Of a stretch of DNA of 64,000 nt, positions 1-28,212 are shown piece by piece. Under the pieces are notes generated by a model, which was given only the letters and a program-made list of their open reading frames with translations, was not told the origin of the DNA and made no database searches. The stretch is from Mastigias papua (Eukaryota > Cnidaria > Scyphozoa > Rhizostomeae > Mastigiidae), in assembly GCA_964019165.1 (NCBI GenBank), contig OZ025283.1:9215501-9279500 (forward strand), given 5' to 3'. How positions within the stretch are numbered: position 1 is the first letter of the stretch; each line of letters begins with the position of its first letter. A program made the translations under genes and the position numbers.

Positions 1-1061
1 GTTTAGAGGCACTAGTTATGGGGTGATTTACTTTACTGGTCAGACACAGTAGAAAATTAAAACACATGTACTCATATCAGTTCAGGTAGCCATTATAACT
101 CATCTCAATATCAACATGTGTTTCTATTCGTCTTGCTCTGACAACGGAGCATTATCATATAAAAAAATAGGAACCTGTGTTAAGAGATATTGTACTATAA
201 CCCAAAAGTGTACTGTACCCATAGTTTAGCTGTTTCGATACTATGGGACCTTTCTTCTCCAAAACTTCTACTTATCAATTTATCTACTTTCTTCTTCCCA
301 AAGCTAGTTGGGGTCAGCTAGTTGTGATAAGGCAGGTTGAGAAACCTGGCAGCTCATATTACTCGCAGACAACAGTTTATATCTCATCAATCAAACATCT
401 TTCCAGTAGCAGTAGTAGGATTGATAAATTAAAATCACCAAGTCAAGAGAACTAGCAAGGTGTAAAAGGCTGTTGGTATCAGAGTGCATTGTAAAGAAAA
501 TGAGGTGTACATATATTTGGCTAACATCAACTAAGGTCTTTACTACAGAAAATTTTTTTGCATAGGTCATATCAGACTTGTAACAAACAGGGCTCATTAA
601 ATGTTTACTGAGTTTGTAAGCATGTACCTGGATAGAAAATGTGCCTGCAGAAATATGCCTGCAAATTAAAGCAGGATACTGAATATGGCTACACTAAATA
701 TATAAGCAGCAACAATCAATAGGTGGATTTGGATTGGTAGTACCAGTAGAAATGATGAGAATATCATTCTGTGCCTGTGAGTGGCACTTGCATGTTCTTG
801 CACATTGATGAGCCCTGGCAACAGAAACAGCAAACATTCTTTGCATACCATACAAGGGAATGCCCACCATTGTAGAAGTTTTCCCCTAAGTTTGGATTCT
901 CTAACAATTTTAATTGTACTTGCTTGGTTTGTGTCTACCAATATATAAATATTACAAGCTTGACACTTATTTGCTGTCTTAAATTCCAAAAATTCTATCT
1001 CATTCATGTCCACATAGAAGTTCAAGATGCTTACCTACACATTCAAATAATTGTTGCATGT
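1..1061. other. 3' flank of the MCFD2-like gene, no gene seen
   Basis: This AT-rich stretch lies downstream of the MCFD2-like stop codon. The start of it (about 900-1061) is probably that gene's 3' untranslated region; a weak minus-strand ATTAAA poly(A) signal sits at 914-909. The longest open frame (666-1025, minus) has no recognisable domain, no family resemblance and ordinary AT-rich composition, so it is not called. Nothing else could be supported. Confidence 0.5.
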
Positions 1062-3927
<2,866 letters not shown>

Positions 3928-6189
3928 TTTCAGCTATACCATTCAACAAGCCTTTCCCTACTGTTGCCACCTCTGTGGATGAAAAGATAAACAAACAGCT
4001 TGCCTGCGCGTGTATACAGATTGTGTGTACGTGGCCTAAATGCATGTTCCTCTACCTTTAAGGTGGCAATAACAACTTTCCTCCGCAATTACGCATGAAC
4101 AATCGTAAGGCATGACCAAGAAGTCATGATCTCACCACAATACCCAGGAAAGTTTGAAAAAGTAAGTTATGTTGGGAATTGGGCAAGGACCCTGATAGCT
4201 ATAGCAAAGCCAACAACAAAGAAAGAAAGTGAAAATCTCAGCAGAGAGTGAGTTAAGAAGATAAATAGTACAAATCAGTGGATTAATAACAATTATTTAC
4301 CCAGTTTAAAAAAATGTGTACAATTTCCTTTCATACGGCATTGCCTAATGACACAGTAATTCTGCTTATGAAGCAAATAGATTAACACAACTATGAAAAG
4401 CACATTACTTATCACATTTCTATAAATAATACTAAATCTGTTACCACTCTCTGCCTCTATACGCTCTACCTTTTTCACTATTTGCAAATTTGGGGCATAT
4501 CTAACAGTGATACTCATTTTCCTGCGTTCATGGTACTGTTGTTATTAATATCATACTACAACCGGCAAAAGCTGGCCAGGGAAGTCGTAGAAAGGAAGTC
4601 ATTCTCCCTTGTCTGTCTTGCGCAAAGTAGGAATGTTTGGTACAAACCATCTTGACATTTAATACATACAGGCATACATAATAAATACACTGATTGGGGA
4701 ATTCGCCAGATGTTAGACAGAGAACGCAGAACTAGAATCATAACCGATACAAACAACACCAGTTAAGCCTGATTTCCATATCGTCGTAAGTGTCGGAGAC
4801 ACGTCCCAGTCATTGCATCGGCGATGCTACTGCGACACTAATGGTATATGGAAACGTCTTTGTCGTTATGTCTACCAGTAGAGGTAGAAGAAAAAGTTGA
4901 GATGGATTCAACTTTGACAATGTTTCCTATGCATTGCCGCCGAGTCCCGATGACTGGGACGCGACTGGGACGCGTCCCTGTCGCTTACGACAATATGGAA
5001 ACCAGCTTTTATGCACCTTGCTGCTGAGAAGCACAACGATCTAATGACGTTCTGAGACAGCTTATCTGGTAATGGAGTCAAAACAGAAAGCAAATCCACT
5101 GAATGCACGATCTCAGATTCAATTTAGATTTATTTGGATTCAAAGCATCAAAAGACTAGCAGATTAACATCAACAAAATATAACATACATTTGAATATCA
5201 CCACCCAACTGTATTGCAGCTAGTCGATTCAAAGCACAGCAGCTGTGCTAGAGAACTGGCCACGCTGAAATTTCAATGATCTAATTATCTTTCTGGGCTA
5301 ATTCCAGTAAAGCCGTGTAATTATGACTTTCAATCTTCCAGATTAAGTTGAAGGCATAGAATGCTGTATAAACAAATACTTCCACCGTGCAAGCAAACTC
5401 TCAGAAAAGAAGCCTGAAGGCGGGCCGAAAAGATGGAAAATGAAGCAAACAAGTTACCATTTTCTTCTACAAAGAAGACTGCAATCAAATGAATGTAAAA
5501 ATAATGCCAACAAGTTTTAATCGATAACTACAAGCGCTGAATACCTCAATGTATTAAAATATTTCACATTAATGTACGGTATACTTCAGTACACATTCAT
5601 CCTTTTGTAAGACAGAATTTGACTTGGTTTCATGAAAAAATGAGATCTTCTATGAGAAATCAAATTTTCGCCAGTGACTAACAATGGAAGGCATGACTTA
5701 TGAAGTCTCTTGAATGCTAGTAATGGTCTCACCAACGAGCATCGATTGCCCCCTCAGTTGATATCTCCGAGGTTTGACAATGACTAACGACATAGAAACA
5801 TTAGGCTAACAACTGCATCAAACTTCGAATGTAGAAAAAGCCAAATGATCAGAGTATGGAACACTATCTGATTTAGAAACTAGAACGTTTTGAAATACTT
5901 TGATCTTGTACTTGCTAGAGTATAAGTTATGAGAACACAGTTGAGGAACCTCTACAGAACTTTCTGGTATGATCAACTTACAGAAACTAATTGTGATCAA
6001 CCGGTCTGAGTAATTTATGCTAAAAGGAAGATAACTGAATAGCAAACAGGGATTTCTGGCACTGCTATATGCCAAGGGAGAAGGTAGGGCCAGAAATGGG
6101 ACAAAAACAGATATATACAGATTTCAGAAATATATCAGAATACGATAAGAAGAATATAAATCATCTTTCAAGATATTCCACCTCCAGAA
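3928..6189. other. Intergenic region between MCFD2-like and METTL1
   Basis: The MCFD2-like start at 3927 and the METTL1 stop at 6190 face the same way, so this holds the promoter of the former and the 3' flank of the latter. It contains one foldback element (4767-5006) and otherwise unremarkable AT-rich DNA. No exon with domain similarity was found on either strand. Confidence 0.5.
4767..5006. mobile_element. MITE with about 44-bp terminal inverted repeats
   Basis: The left end (about 4767-4811) and the reverse complement of the right end (about 4963-5006) share the core TTTCCATAT, GTCGTAAG and GTCCCAGTC with few mismatches. The roughly 240-bp body is too short to encode a transposase. TTAA precedes the left end (4763-4766) and TTTT/TTTA follows the right end. 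This would fit a TTAA-targeting superfamily such as Kolobok or piggyBac with one mutated duplicate, but that assignment is inference. Confidence 0.75.
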
Positions 6190-9100
6190 CTACGTAACTT
6201 TTATATCTTGTTTTTCAGTTTTATTTACATATGGGTCTTCAATTCTTTCAAACATTGCGAAGTATTTTGTACCTTTATTTCGAGTTACTTTAATGCCTTC
6301 TTCCGTGTTGTTATAAACTTTGTCGACAACAGGATCATCTTCCTAGAAAGATAAAATGAATGGACAAACCTATAAAATATCACATTATTGTAAAAATTAC
6401 TAATGTCAAAGATAACATCACTCAGCCAAGCGAAAAGAAGCAACTACTTGTCTCATTCCAAAAAAGCAATTTCATTGGCTCAATAAAGTATAGGCAGCTA
6501 TATAAATTGAAGTCAAATGATGCTAATGCAAAACCATGAAAAATTATGTAAAGCACTTAATATTAATATAGATTTTATTACGAATACAGACATATTTATA
6601 AGATTTGACTCTACCACGCTTAAGAAAACTTGCAAAGAAAAAAGCAAAAATTTCAATAAAAGCCTTGAGAGGGGAATCTGTAAATTCACACGACTTGCTA
6701 TCAAGTCTTAAGACTCCCACGATAAAAGGTACAGTAAATTGAAAATGATAATCGTTAATGTCTATGCAAAGAAGTATTTTTGATAAAAATTTTCCGTAAA
6801 TTAAAATTCAATTAGCATTCAAAGCTTTTGCTGCAGTGAAATAAATAAAGGACGAGAACACGACAAAAGCAACAACAGCTGATACAGACTATCTTCAAGT
6901 TAATATAAAAAATAAGTTTCGATAAAAAACATGATATAGCTACAAAGTATCTGGATCAGAAAAGAGAAAATAAAACAAGCGTTAAAAATCAAGTTATACA
7001 AGTCTTTGGTCAAGCCAGTTCTAGTATATAACTCAGGCACTTGGGGATTGACAAGAAAAGAGGAAGAAGATCTAAACGCTTTTCATAGACAACAATTAAG
7101 ACGAATATTAAACATCAAATACCCTACAATCATCAGCAACAAACAGCTCTACAAACAAACAGGTGAAGAAGTACTTTCGTTGGAAATACTGCAAAGCAGA
7201 TGGAGGCTTTTTGGTCACGTACTACGTTTAAGTCCAGAAACACCAGCACAGAAAGCCATGAACTATTATTTTGAAAATTCGAACTCAAAGAACTTTAGAG
7301 GAAGACCCACAACTACACTGCCAAACTCACTACACAATGACATAATAAGGCTTACGAACTACACACACAACAACAAGTATAATTTCACCCAGCTTAAATC
7401 TATAGACGATATGAGAAATCTCAGATTACTGGCACAAGACAGAAAAAGATGGAGCACATTGGTAAAAGACATTTATGAAGCTGCTAAAGCAGAAAGGGAT
7501 TTCTAAGTTCTTAATGCGAAATAGCTATTATAATTATATATAATATAAGATCCAAACGCAGAATGCACAATTGAAAATCACCTCAAGGTGACAATGAAAC
7601 TTTCAATACAATATGTCAGCGAGACACTGTCGTGATATTTTGCGCTTGCTTGTTCATTGAATCAATAATAAATACCAGGAGAACTTCACAATATGAAAAA
7701 TATTGTTGAGTTGCCACAATATCAGGTATTTTGTAACACCTCTCAACAACTACAATAAAAGTGAGATGACAATCATACAAAGAAGATACACTTACATATT
7801 CTTTTGGTGCCAGTTCACGAAATAATGGATGATCATTAAAGTGCTCTTTCATCCACACATGAAGTTCATGAACATCTGTTATTGTGTATACTTTCCCCTA
7901 AAATTGTTCAAAAATATTTAGAATATTATATAACGCAACATCCATACAAAGTTACCACAAAAATTTAATATTACGCTTAAGAAGGATACTTTGCATTAAA
8001 CTATTCAACCTGATTGATAAAACATCAACCCATAGTCAAACATTCATTTGCAACATCTTAAAACCGATAATCAATGTAACTATGCAGAATTGGTTGCATT
8101 AGAGTGAGGTGCCAATTGGCAATGCTATTATGCAAACAAGCCATTTGATGTCCAATAATACTAACACTTGAGCACATACTTCTTTTTTCATAATTTCTGC
8201 AGAGGTTTAGTGGTCTTAATTTATGAAATTTCGACCTAAATGTTCCATAACGTGGCTTTGTGCAAATATTTAACATAATATATACTGCAAGCAGAGTGCA
8301 ATTTCCAAGACATTCAGCTGGGCTACTTTTGAGAACAAAGCAAAAAATGGTGATATTTATTAACAACCTCATCAAAACTTGAATACATGGCTGCTCTAGA
8401 AGTGTTGTTATTTTCTCCTCAAATTGAGAACAGTTTACTTATGCAAAAAAGAGAGCAATGGTAAAAATCTGGTGCTTTTATCAATCCCCAATATCTCATT
8501 ACATGATCAATGTGGAACTGCCAGTACACATGATCTACACCATAATCCATCCATCTAATTATATTCAGAACACCATGTGCCGTGCAATAAAAGAACTCAC
8601 CCCTACTGCTAAAATGTATGCATAAATTGCCAATAAAGTTGGACTAGAAAAAAGAACATTTCTGAGTAAAGGCTTAGAGAATCAAACCACTACACAGCAA
8701 CTAAATGCAACAAAAGGCAAAATCATGCTGCTGCCAACAAATATCTGTAGAGTGAAATACTTCTAGACAGAATGCTAGAAGGCTAGGTGGTAACAGGGAT
8801 AGAATGGCAGAAAGCTAGACTGTAACAAGGACAGAATGGCAGAAGGTTTTATGGCAAAAGGGACAGAATTGCAGGGAGCTAGACAGTAATAGGGGCTGAA
8901 TGGCAGAAATAGATGGTACCAGGGGCAGAATGACAGAAGGCAAGACAGCAACTGGTACAGAATGCTAAAAGGCATGATGGTGACAGGGACAGAATGCAAG
9001 AAGGCTAGATGGTAACAAGTACATAATGTTTAAAGAATAGACAGACCTTGCTTGGACAGGTGCCTGATTGAGCACATCTGAAACTATGCATGGAGCATGA

Positions 9101-11124
9101 TAAGTCAAGCACCCAAATTCTTGAAGTTGTAGGTATGCATTTTTAGAAGGGGTGTGAAACAGAGCTCCTACATTATTCAAGGAGTTCATTTTTTAGAGCA
9201 ACTTTGTTTTGCTCAGGGAAAGGCCTGGACAATGGTAGAGTGCTATTGATGTCAGAAATTAGGCATATTTTCCATAAAAGGAGGCTCCCTTTGGAGCTGA
9301 AAAAACTGCTTCAAGGGTAAAGTAATTAGTATTCTGTTCTGTCCTAGTCTAATTCATGCCTTCTTGTGCACAACATGATGGCTCCAAATTGCTTTCCTGA
9401 ATTTCACTCACTGTGCACTTACTGAGCAACACATTCCAGTAAATAAAATAAGTTTGATTTAATTAACTTCTAGTTTATCTATAGTGTAAGAAAGTGCAAT
9501 GCTCTAGAAAAGTAAACAAATGCTAATTTAAATGAAGAAGTCAGTATCAATCTAGTACCATCAAAATTAAAACTAAAATTTAAAATTATCACACCTGATG
9601 ATCCTCCATTTATTTTTCTTCCTTTTAAAATGTGGATCAGGAAACAAAAAGAACATTTTTTGCAACTAAAAAAACAATGGTTGAAAATTCAAAATATCTG
9701 TGTACAAACTGAATCATTAGACTCACATGCAGGAGCTATTTAAACTTCAACAAGGAAATTAAAGGCTAATGTGACATACCTGTCCTTTGCGAAAGAAGTT
9801 AGGAAGGTGCTTCATTGCATTCCCTCTGATGCAAGCAATGTTCTGATACTGGCCTGGATTTTGAATCCGCAAGGCATCTATTCGCTTTTGGACATATTCA
9901 CTCACCTACTGGAACAGAAAAGCACTTACAGTACCAACTTGGAACAGTTCTATCAAACAAGTGCATGTCCCTAGGAAACAGCTAATTTTTCAACTTTGTA
10001 TGCATAAAACTTTAAATCTTAAGGAACAGGATACAATTCACCAAGGAACATTAAATACTTTTCATATCATTTTACCATGCATAGGGCAACTTCTTCTAAG
10101 TAACAGCACATCATTACTTGGATGCTCCAAAGTCATAATTATAGTTTACAATATAACTCACAATTTGCCAACAGCAAGAATATACTATTCAAGTACTAAA
10201 AGAGGAAGATATTGCTATAACATATCCTTTATTGCCTTGAACTGAATGATGTATTGTCCAAATGATGTATTGTCCAAAAAACACAGGAAAAATAAAAGTA
10301 GGTACCTTAACCCTTATCTCCATGCCTAGCATTAGTGTATCTGGAAATATTTGAGATAATCCAACTGCAACATGAAAAATGAAATAACATAAGTATTAAA
10401 TCTACTTTCATAGCACTAGTCTATCATCCTCTATCGGCAAAAATAAACCCATGTAGCCTACCCATCATAAATGTGTGAGGATGATGTCTCAACAAGACAG
10501 TTTTCTGAGTTAACCATATCATTTTTCTGAAAATCAGATAGATAGCATAAGGCTTGTGAACATATATAATAGGCAAACTCTGTTGGAGGATGGTAACAAA
10601 TATGCCAAGAAACTGATTAAAAATAAGGCATGCATGGCAAAAAATGACAAATATTACCTAGCAGTCCACCATATCCACAACCAATATCTGCAAACTCTAC
10701 TGTCTTCTCTGCTACTTTCAATCGCTTTAGTGAGGGCTCTGCTGATTGATTCGGTTTAGCATGGAAGAAGCTTGGATAAAATTTACTCCAATCCATTTCA
10801 TCAGGGCACCTTGGACTAAAGAAGAATGCCGCACATTTTCAAGAGCCCTGATTGAATGCAACTCATATAAAAAGTAAATGTGACAGTGCTATTATACTTA
10901 GCTAGCTCTATTCAGCAGAAAATTTCACTCTTAACTGAGTGTCCACACTGTTTGTTCGTCTGCTTGTCTGTCAGTCTGTTTGTTAGTCTGAAAAACACAC
11001 AGTAAACTTACAATTCCAGCGCGTGCACCGACAGTGGATTCGAGTGTGCCCTTTGTCTAAAATACTTTTTCTGGGGCATACGTGCTTCTTCCGTAGAATT
11101 TCCTTCGCCATTGGTGCTTAGCAT
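6190..11124 (-). CDS. METTL1: METTL1, tRNA (guanine-N7-)-methyltransferase catalytic subunit
   Basis: Eight minus-strand exons (11124-11012, 10815-10658, 10364-10306, 9905-9780, 9665-9595, 8643-8601, 7897-7796, 6342-6190) join in frame to 274 aa; human METTL1 has 276. Landmarks: RQRAHSNP near the N terminus, EMDWSKFYP, the SAM-binding motif ADIGCGYGG (about 80-88), [17 protein letters not shown], the signature [10 protein letters not shown] (about 157-166), TITDVHELH, and EEGIKVTRN near the C terminus. With WDR4 the enzyme methylates G46 of tRNAs at N7. The start was placed at 11124 because that frame continues into the conserved exon; another ATG nearby at 11112 is in a different frame. Exon 6 is only 43 bp. 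Introns hold a LINE 3' fragment and a minisatellite. Confidence 0.97.
6945..7545 (+). pseudogene. 5'-truncated LINE reverse-transcriptase C-terminal fragment
   Basis: A plus-strand open frame ending at 7506 (stop) reads continuously from about 6950 and has no start codon of its own. It carries the thumb/C-terminal hallmarks of a non-LTR retrotransposon polyprotein: [13 protein letters not shown], a tract of basic residues, [11 protein letters not shown] and [12 protein letters not shown]. It lies in the last METTL1 intron, antisense to METTL1. The lack of stops over about 185 codons suggests a fairly recent insertion. 5' truncation is typical of target-primed reverse transcription. The clade cannot be assigned from this part alone. 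Confidence 0.85.
8769..9022. repeat. 32-bp minisatellite, eight units
   Basis: Eight diverged tandem copies of a roughly 32-bp unit, each starting near AGAATGGCAGAAGGCTAGAT and ending in a GGTAACAGGGAC-like segment, fill 254 bp. The array lies in the METTL1 intron between its fifth and sixth exons, and it ends abruptly in unrelated sequence on both sides. Confidence 0.85.
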
Positions 11125-14125
<3,001 letters not shown>

Positions 14126-16800
14126 TTAAGAATCCCCACCATCAGAGACTTTAGCTTTTTCTTGCAGTTTCTTCACACTTTTGTGTCTTACTGAGTGCGC
14201 TTTCAAGTTCCACTTAGTACTATAGGATTTCCCACACTGTCCACAGATGAATTCTTCTCTTCTACTATGGGTCAGCGAATGGGCCCTCAACACCTCCGGT
14301 CTTTTAAATCTCTTTTTGCATACATCACAGGAATAGTTACGCTCACCAATGTGCACACTTGATAAGTGTCTAGCCATGTGTTCTTTTCGTAGGAAACTCT
14401 TGCCACACTCACTGCAAACAAACGACCGTTGATTCTTGTGTATGAGCATATGAGTTGCAACATGAGCTGAGTTTGTGAACTTTTTACCGCATTCCTTACA
14501 TGAGAACGGCTTGTCGTCAAAATGACGACGTCGGTGTACAGTCAAGTCGTATTTAATCCTGAACTTTCTCTCACAGAGGTCACAAGCGAAGGGTCTTTCG
14601 TTCGAATGTATAGCTTTATGTCGACGGAGCACGAACTTCGAAACGTAGGACTTACCGCAGATCTCACAGGTATGACACTTCAACCCCGTGTGTGATCGTT
14701 CGTGTATACCAAGTGTGTCAGAACGCTTGAATCGTTTGCTACAAAATCCGCACCCAAAAGGTCTCTCGTCTGAGTGAACAGATTGGTGAGATTTCAAATG
14801 CGCCTCCTTCTTAAAAGTAATGCTACACACATTGCACTTAAATGGCCTATCCCACGAAGGAAGCTTGGCATGTTGTCGGACAGTATCAAAATAATCCCCA
14901 CATGTATCGCCGAAAAACTGAAGATGTTCCTTTTGTGACTGATTAGTCGCGTTCGATTCAGTCAAAACCGTGTCCCTATTGGCAACCATGCACCTTGATG
15001 AATCAGAGATGATATTAAATCCATTTCTCAACTGAATCGTATCTTCATATCCTGAAATGGTACTCTTCTTTTCATTCATAGGTATGGTATCTCTATTACT
15101 TTCTTCCCTGATTAAACGTTTATTTAATATGCAATCTCCATTCTTGGTAACTGCTACATCTGGACTGTCAATTACTGGCACTAGCCCCACTTCTCTTGAA
15201 CCAACATTTCTTTGACTATTCACCTCACTATGCTTGCTTGTACACAAATTTTTTTCTGTGTCAACAGTAGCTTGTTTCATTGACTTGCTTCCCTCCTGAA
15301 CTACGTAAGATCCATTGACACAATCAGAATTCAATCTTTGATCTTCAGCCTTCAGACGTGCTGAACATAGGTCTGCTATTGACATATTCTGGTCAACTAA
15401 ATCAGCTTCACAAAACTCAGAAGAATGTGCTTCTAACTTCTTGGTATGCTGCTTGCTGGTACCATAAAAACCTTCACTCACTGTGGGCAATCTATTCTCA
15501 ACAAGTAATGTAGTTATCTCAGGAAACACTTTACAACTGCTGGGCATCTGAGTATCAATTGCATCAGCTTCAACTTTCTAGAAACCAACAACAATGAAAC
15601 AATAAGATATCAGTTATCAGTTCTGTGATTCCTAGGATCTATCTGAACTTGCACAGACCTAAAAAATTATGGATGAATTTGAATATGAATAAATAACTTC
15701 CTATTTATGTATAAGAATATTTAGTTTGTAAAATGATAGTAATAAATGCTAGTGTGAAGAAATATGAGCAATACTTTTTCAATATTATCCCAACAACAGA
15801 ATCAAGTTAAATGAAATAACACACTCCCAATAAGTATAGAAGATGAAACAACATGGATCTTGTAACCAGTGGTGTAGAGCTTGGGGGGCTCAGCCAACCT
15901 AGTTACTTTATGTACTACTTTGGGGGGGGCTTAAGACCCCTCGTTATCCTCAAAAAATACTGATTTTCTCATATTTGAAATACATGACTTTATACATGAG
16001 CCCCCCTAGTTATTAATTTAGCTCTACACCACTGCTTTTAACACAAGACATAAGATCCACATTATCTACTCTTCTGTAAAACTGATAATGTCTTCCTTTG
16101 CTTAGCTTAGTAATGGTGTTTAGAGGGTACTGAAATGCTATCCAACAATTTGCTACAGCAGGTACTCATCCTTAGTTATCACTTTTTATGTTATCTACTG
16201 ACAGCATGATTAATGAGGCACACTCAAAATCAAAAAACCACAAAAGGCACTGGCATAATAAAATTCACATGACCTTTATATCAACCATTGATTTGATTGA
16301 GGTACTAATTGCAAAATCAGCAACAATCACAAATCAATGTTCACTAAAGAACCTTTGCAGAAAACTGGTGTCACTCACATTTAAAGTAAGGATGAAGGGC
16401 ATAGTCTGGAAAAATTTCTTAAAGGCTCTATCCAATACTCCCTATTTACAGTGAAACAACCAGTGATAAATTGTCCTTATTAATCAACAAGATTAGATAA
16501 TCAAGGAAGAACTGTTAAGAATTTCAAATCATTACCCAATGAGCAATTTACTATTTCATTACGCTGATCCTTTAAAGTAATAATAAAACATCATCTTCAT
16601 GTCTGAAATACCTCCAAACTCCACAGTTGCAGAGATGAAGCAGGAAAACTACTCCAAACTGCAGAAATTCATACCTCATCACATTCAGTCTCAATCAAGT
16701 GGTATTCTTGATGCTCTTCTAGCCTCTCAAATGAATCAAAAATTTTGTCACAAAAAAAGCATTCATAACCACTGATTTCCTCTTCTTCTTCAAGAGACAT
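14126..16800 (-). CDS. C2H2 zinc-finger protein, nine fingers
   Basis: Two minus-strand exons (16800-16675 and 15577-14126) join in phase 0 to 525 aa. Exon 1 encodes an acidic start (EEEEE) and one isolated C2H2 finger (C14, C17, H30, H34). A Ser/Asn/Lys/Glu-rich, probably disordered stretch of about 250 residues follows. Eight consecutive fingers occupy about 288-510, each of the Cys-x2-Cys-x12-His-x3/4-His type. Linkers are degenerate forms of TGEKP (SDERP, SNERP, FDDKP, IGERN), as is usual for DNA-binding poly-zinc-finger transcription factors. No KRAB, BTB, SCAN or ZAD domain was seen. The target and orthologue cannot be named. It is transcribed divergently from YIPF3, about 880 bp away, and has a hAT-type MITE in its only coding intron. 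Confidence 0.92.
15867..16034. mobile_element. hAT-type MITE with 8-bp target-site duplication
   Basis: The 168-bp element begins CAGTGGTGTAGAGCT and ends with its inverted copy AGCTCTACACCACTG. Flanking octamers CTTGTAAC (15859-15866) and CTTTTAAC (16035-16042) differ at one base. CAGTGG ends with an 8-bp duplication are characteristic of the hAT superfamily. It lies in the intron of the zinc-finger gene and has no coding capacity. Confidence 0.85.
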
Positions 16801-17679
16801 ACTAATGAACTTTCAGAATTTAAATGGATTGAATGTTCTTTAATGACTAAAAAGCCACACTCATATCTGCTTGCATGTTCATAAATTTCATGCCATTTGC
16901 ACCCTGTAAAAGAATTATATATAAACTATATATTTCTCACATATATGGGATTAATAGATGAATAATGATTACTAGTAATACTAACATCATCAAATTAACC
17001 ATGTAGATCTCACACTTGACAAATCCTGCTAGCGCTATAGTTTGCTTCATCTGAAGGCTGGATGGAAATTAAGTAAGTTCGAAAAAGAACAAGACAATTA
17101 AATAAACTCTCATGAGCTTTGGTCTTCAAGCAGGGACAAAATAACTGTGATGCGTTAGTAAAAGTTCATGTCATCCTTTGAAAATCCATTGGGATGTGCA
17201 AATATGAAAATAATCTTGTTGCCCTAGATTTTCAATTTAATGATCTCACGTTGGCAAAAGGCATACATAAATAAATACAGACACATGCATAATTTTGTTG
17301 ATAAGCAGGTAAGTTACTGGCAGCTTGCAGCTGATGTCTACCTGCTGTTTAGTCTACTGAAAATATTTCCCTAATGTTCCTATTACTTATAGTGCACCGA
17401 TTTCCGAATATATATAAATAACTAAATAAATTACAGCTTAAGACCAGTGTTATACATCAAGGAGCTAATTCACGCTACAACAATCTGGCAAAGGAGTGGC
17501 ACTAGAAAATGACACTTACTATACCAAATAAGCACAAAATCGTAGAATAGCGAGTTACCAAATGGCCATAACTGAGTGTGCCATTTTTCTTCTCCTGGTG
17601 GTAACGATCCCTCTGCGTTGGCACCAATCTCGTTTTGGGAACTGTTTTCGTGGACAGAAGTCACAAAATTTATATCGAA
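16801..17679. promoter_or_regulatory. Divergent promoter region of the zinc-finger gene and YIPF3
   Basis: The two start codons (16800 minus, 17680 plus) are 879 bp apart and face away from each other, so both promoters and 5' untranslated regions should lie here. The 100-150 bp before the YIPF3 start are richer in G+C than the surroundings. No TATA box could be placed with confidence. No exon with domain content was found. Confidence 0.5.
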
Positions 17680-27002
<9,323 letters not shown>

Positions 27003-27383
27003 TAGTGTTTTTCGTCCTGATGCTCGTGGGTACATGTTGTTTTATTCTATCTGCTAGCCTCTGCGTAGTGCGCCCTACGTACCGAGCTTCACATCGGCAC
27101 GAAAATTCATAAACTACACAACTTGTTTGAGTGGTAGGAACGCTATCTTTTTTAGCAGATGGTAGCATGACCCTAGTATTATAAACCGCACGGGTCTTCA
27201 CTGCATAGAAACAAGATGTAATGGCTTTATTAATTTGGTTTTCAAATTTTGATGAAACATTTCCAATCCAGGGCAATTTCAGGTAAACCGGGCACTTTTC
27301 AGGACCAAACCGTTTTTCTGATGAAATTCAAGAAACAAGGACATCTTCTGGATATCCATTGTCAATTAAAAGTTGTTTTATTG
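27003..27383 (-). pseudogene. Penelope-like element fragment, GIY-YIG endonuclease region
   Basis: Read on the minus strand, the segment encodes a linker ([30 protein letters not shown]) and then the start of a GIY-YIG-type endonuclease: [33 protein letters not shown]. This order is characteristic of the C-terminal part of Penelope-like retroelements, in which the endonuclease follows the reverse transcriptase. An in-frame stop at 27330-27328 breaks the frame, and the reverse-transcriptase part is absent. After QHVP the frame runs into the (TA)n array, so the rest of the nuclease is lost. It lies between two simple-repeat arrays. Confidence 0.85.
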
Positions 27384-27392
27384 TGTTATTGA

Positions 27393-28212
<820 letters not shown>

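Noticed and set aside
666..1025. 119-codon minus-strand open frame
   Set aside because: It has no domain and lies in the likely 3' untranslated region of the MCFD2-like gene.
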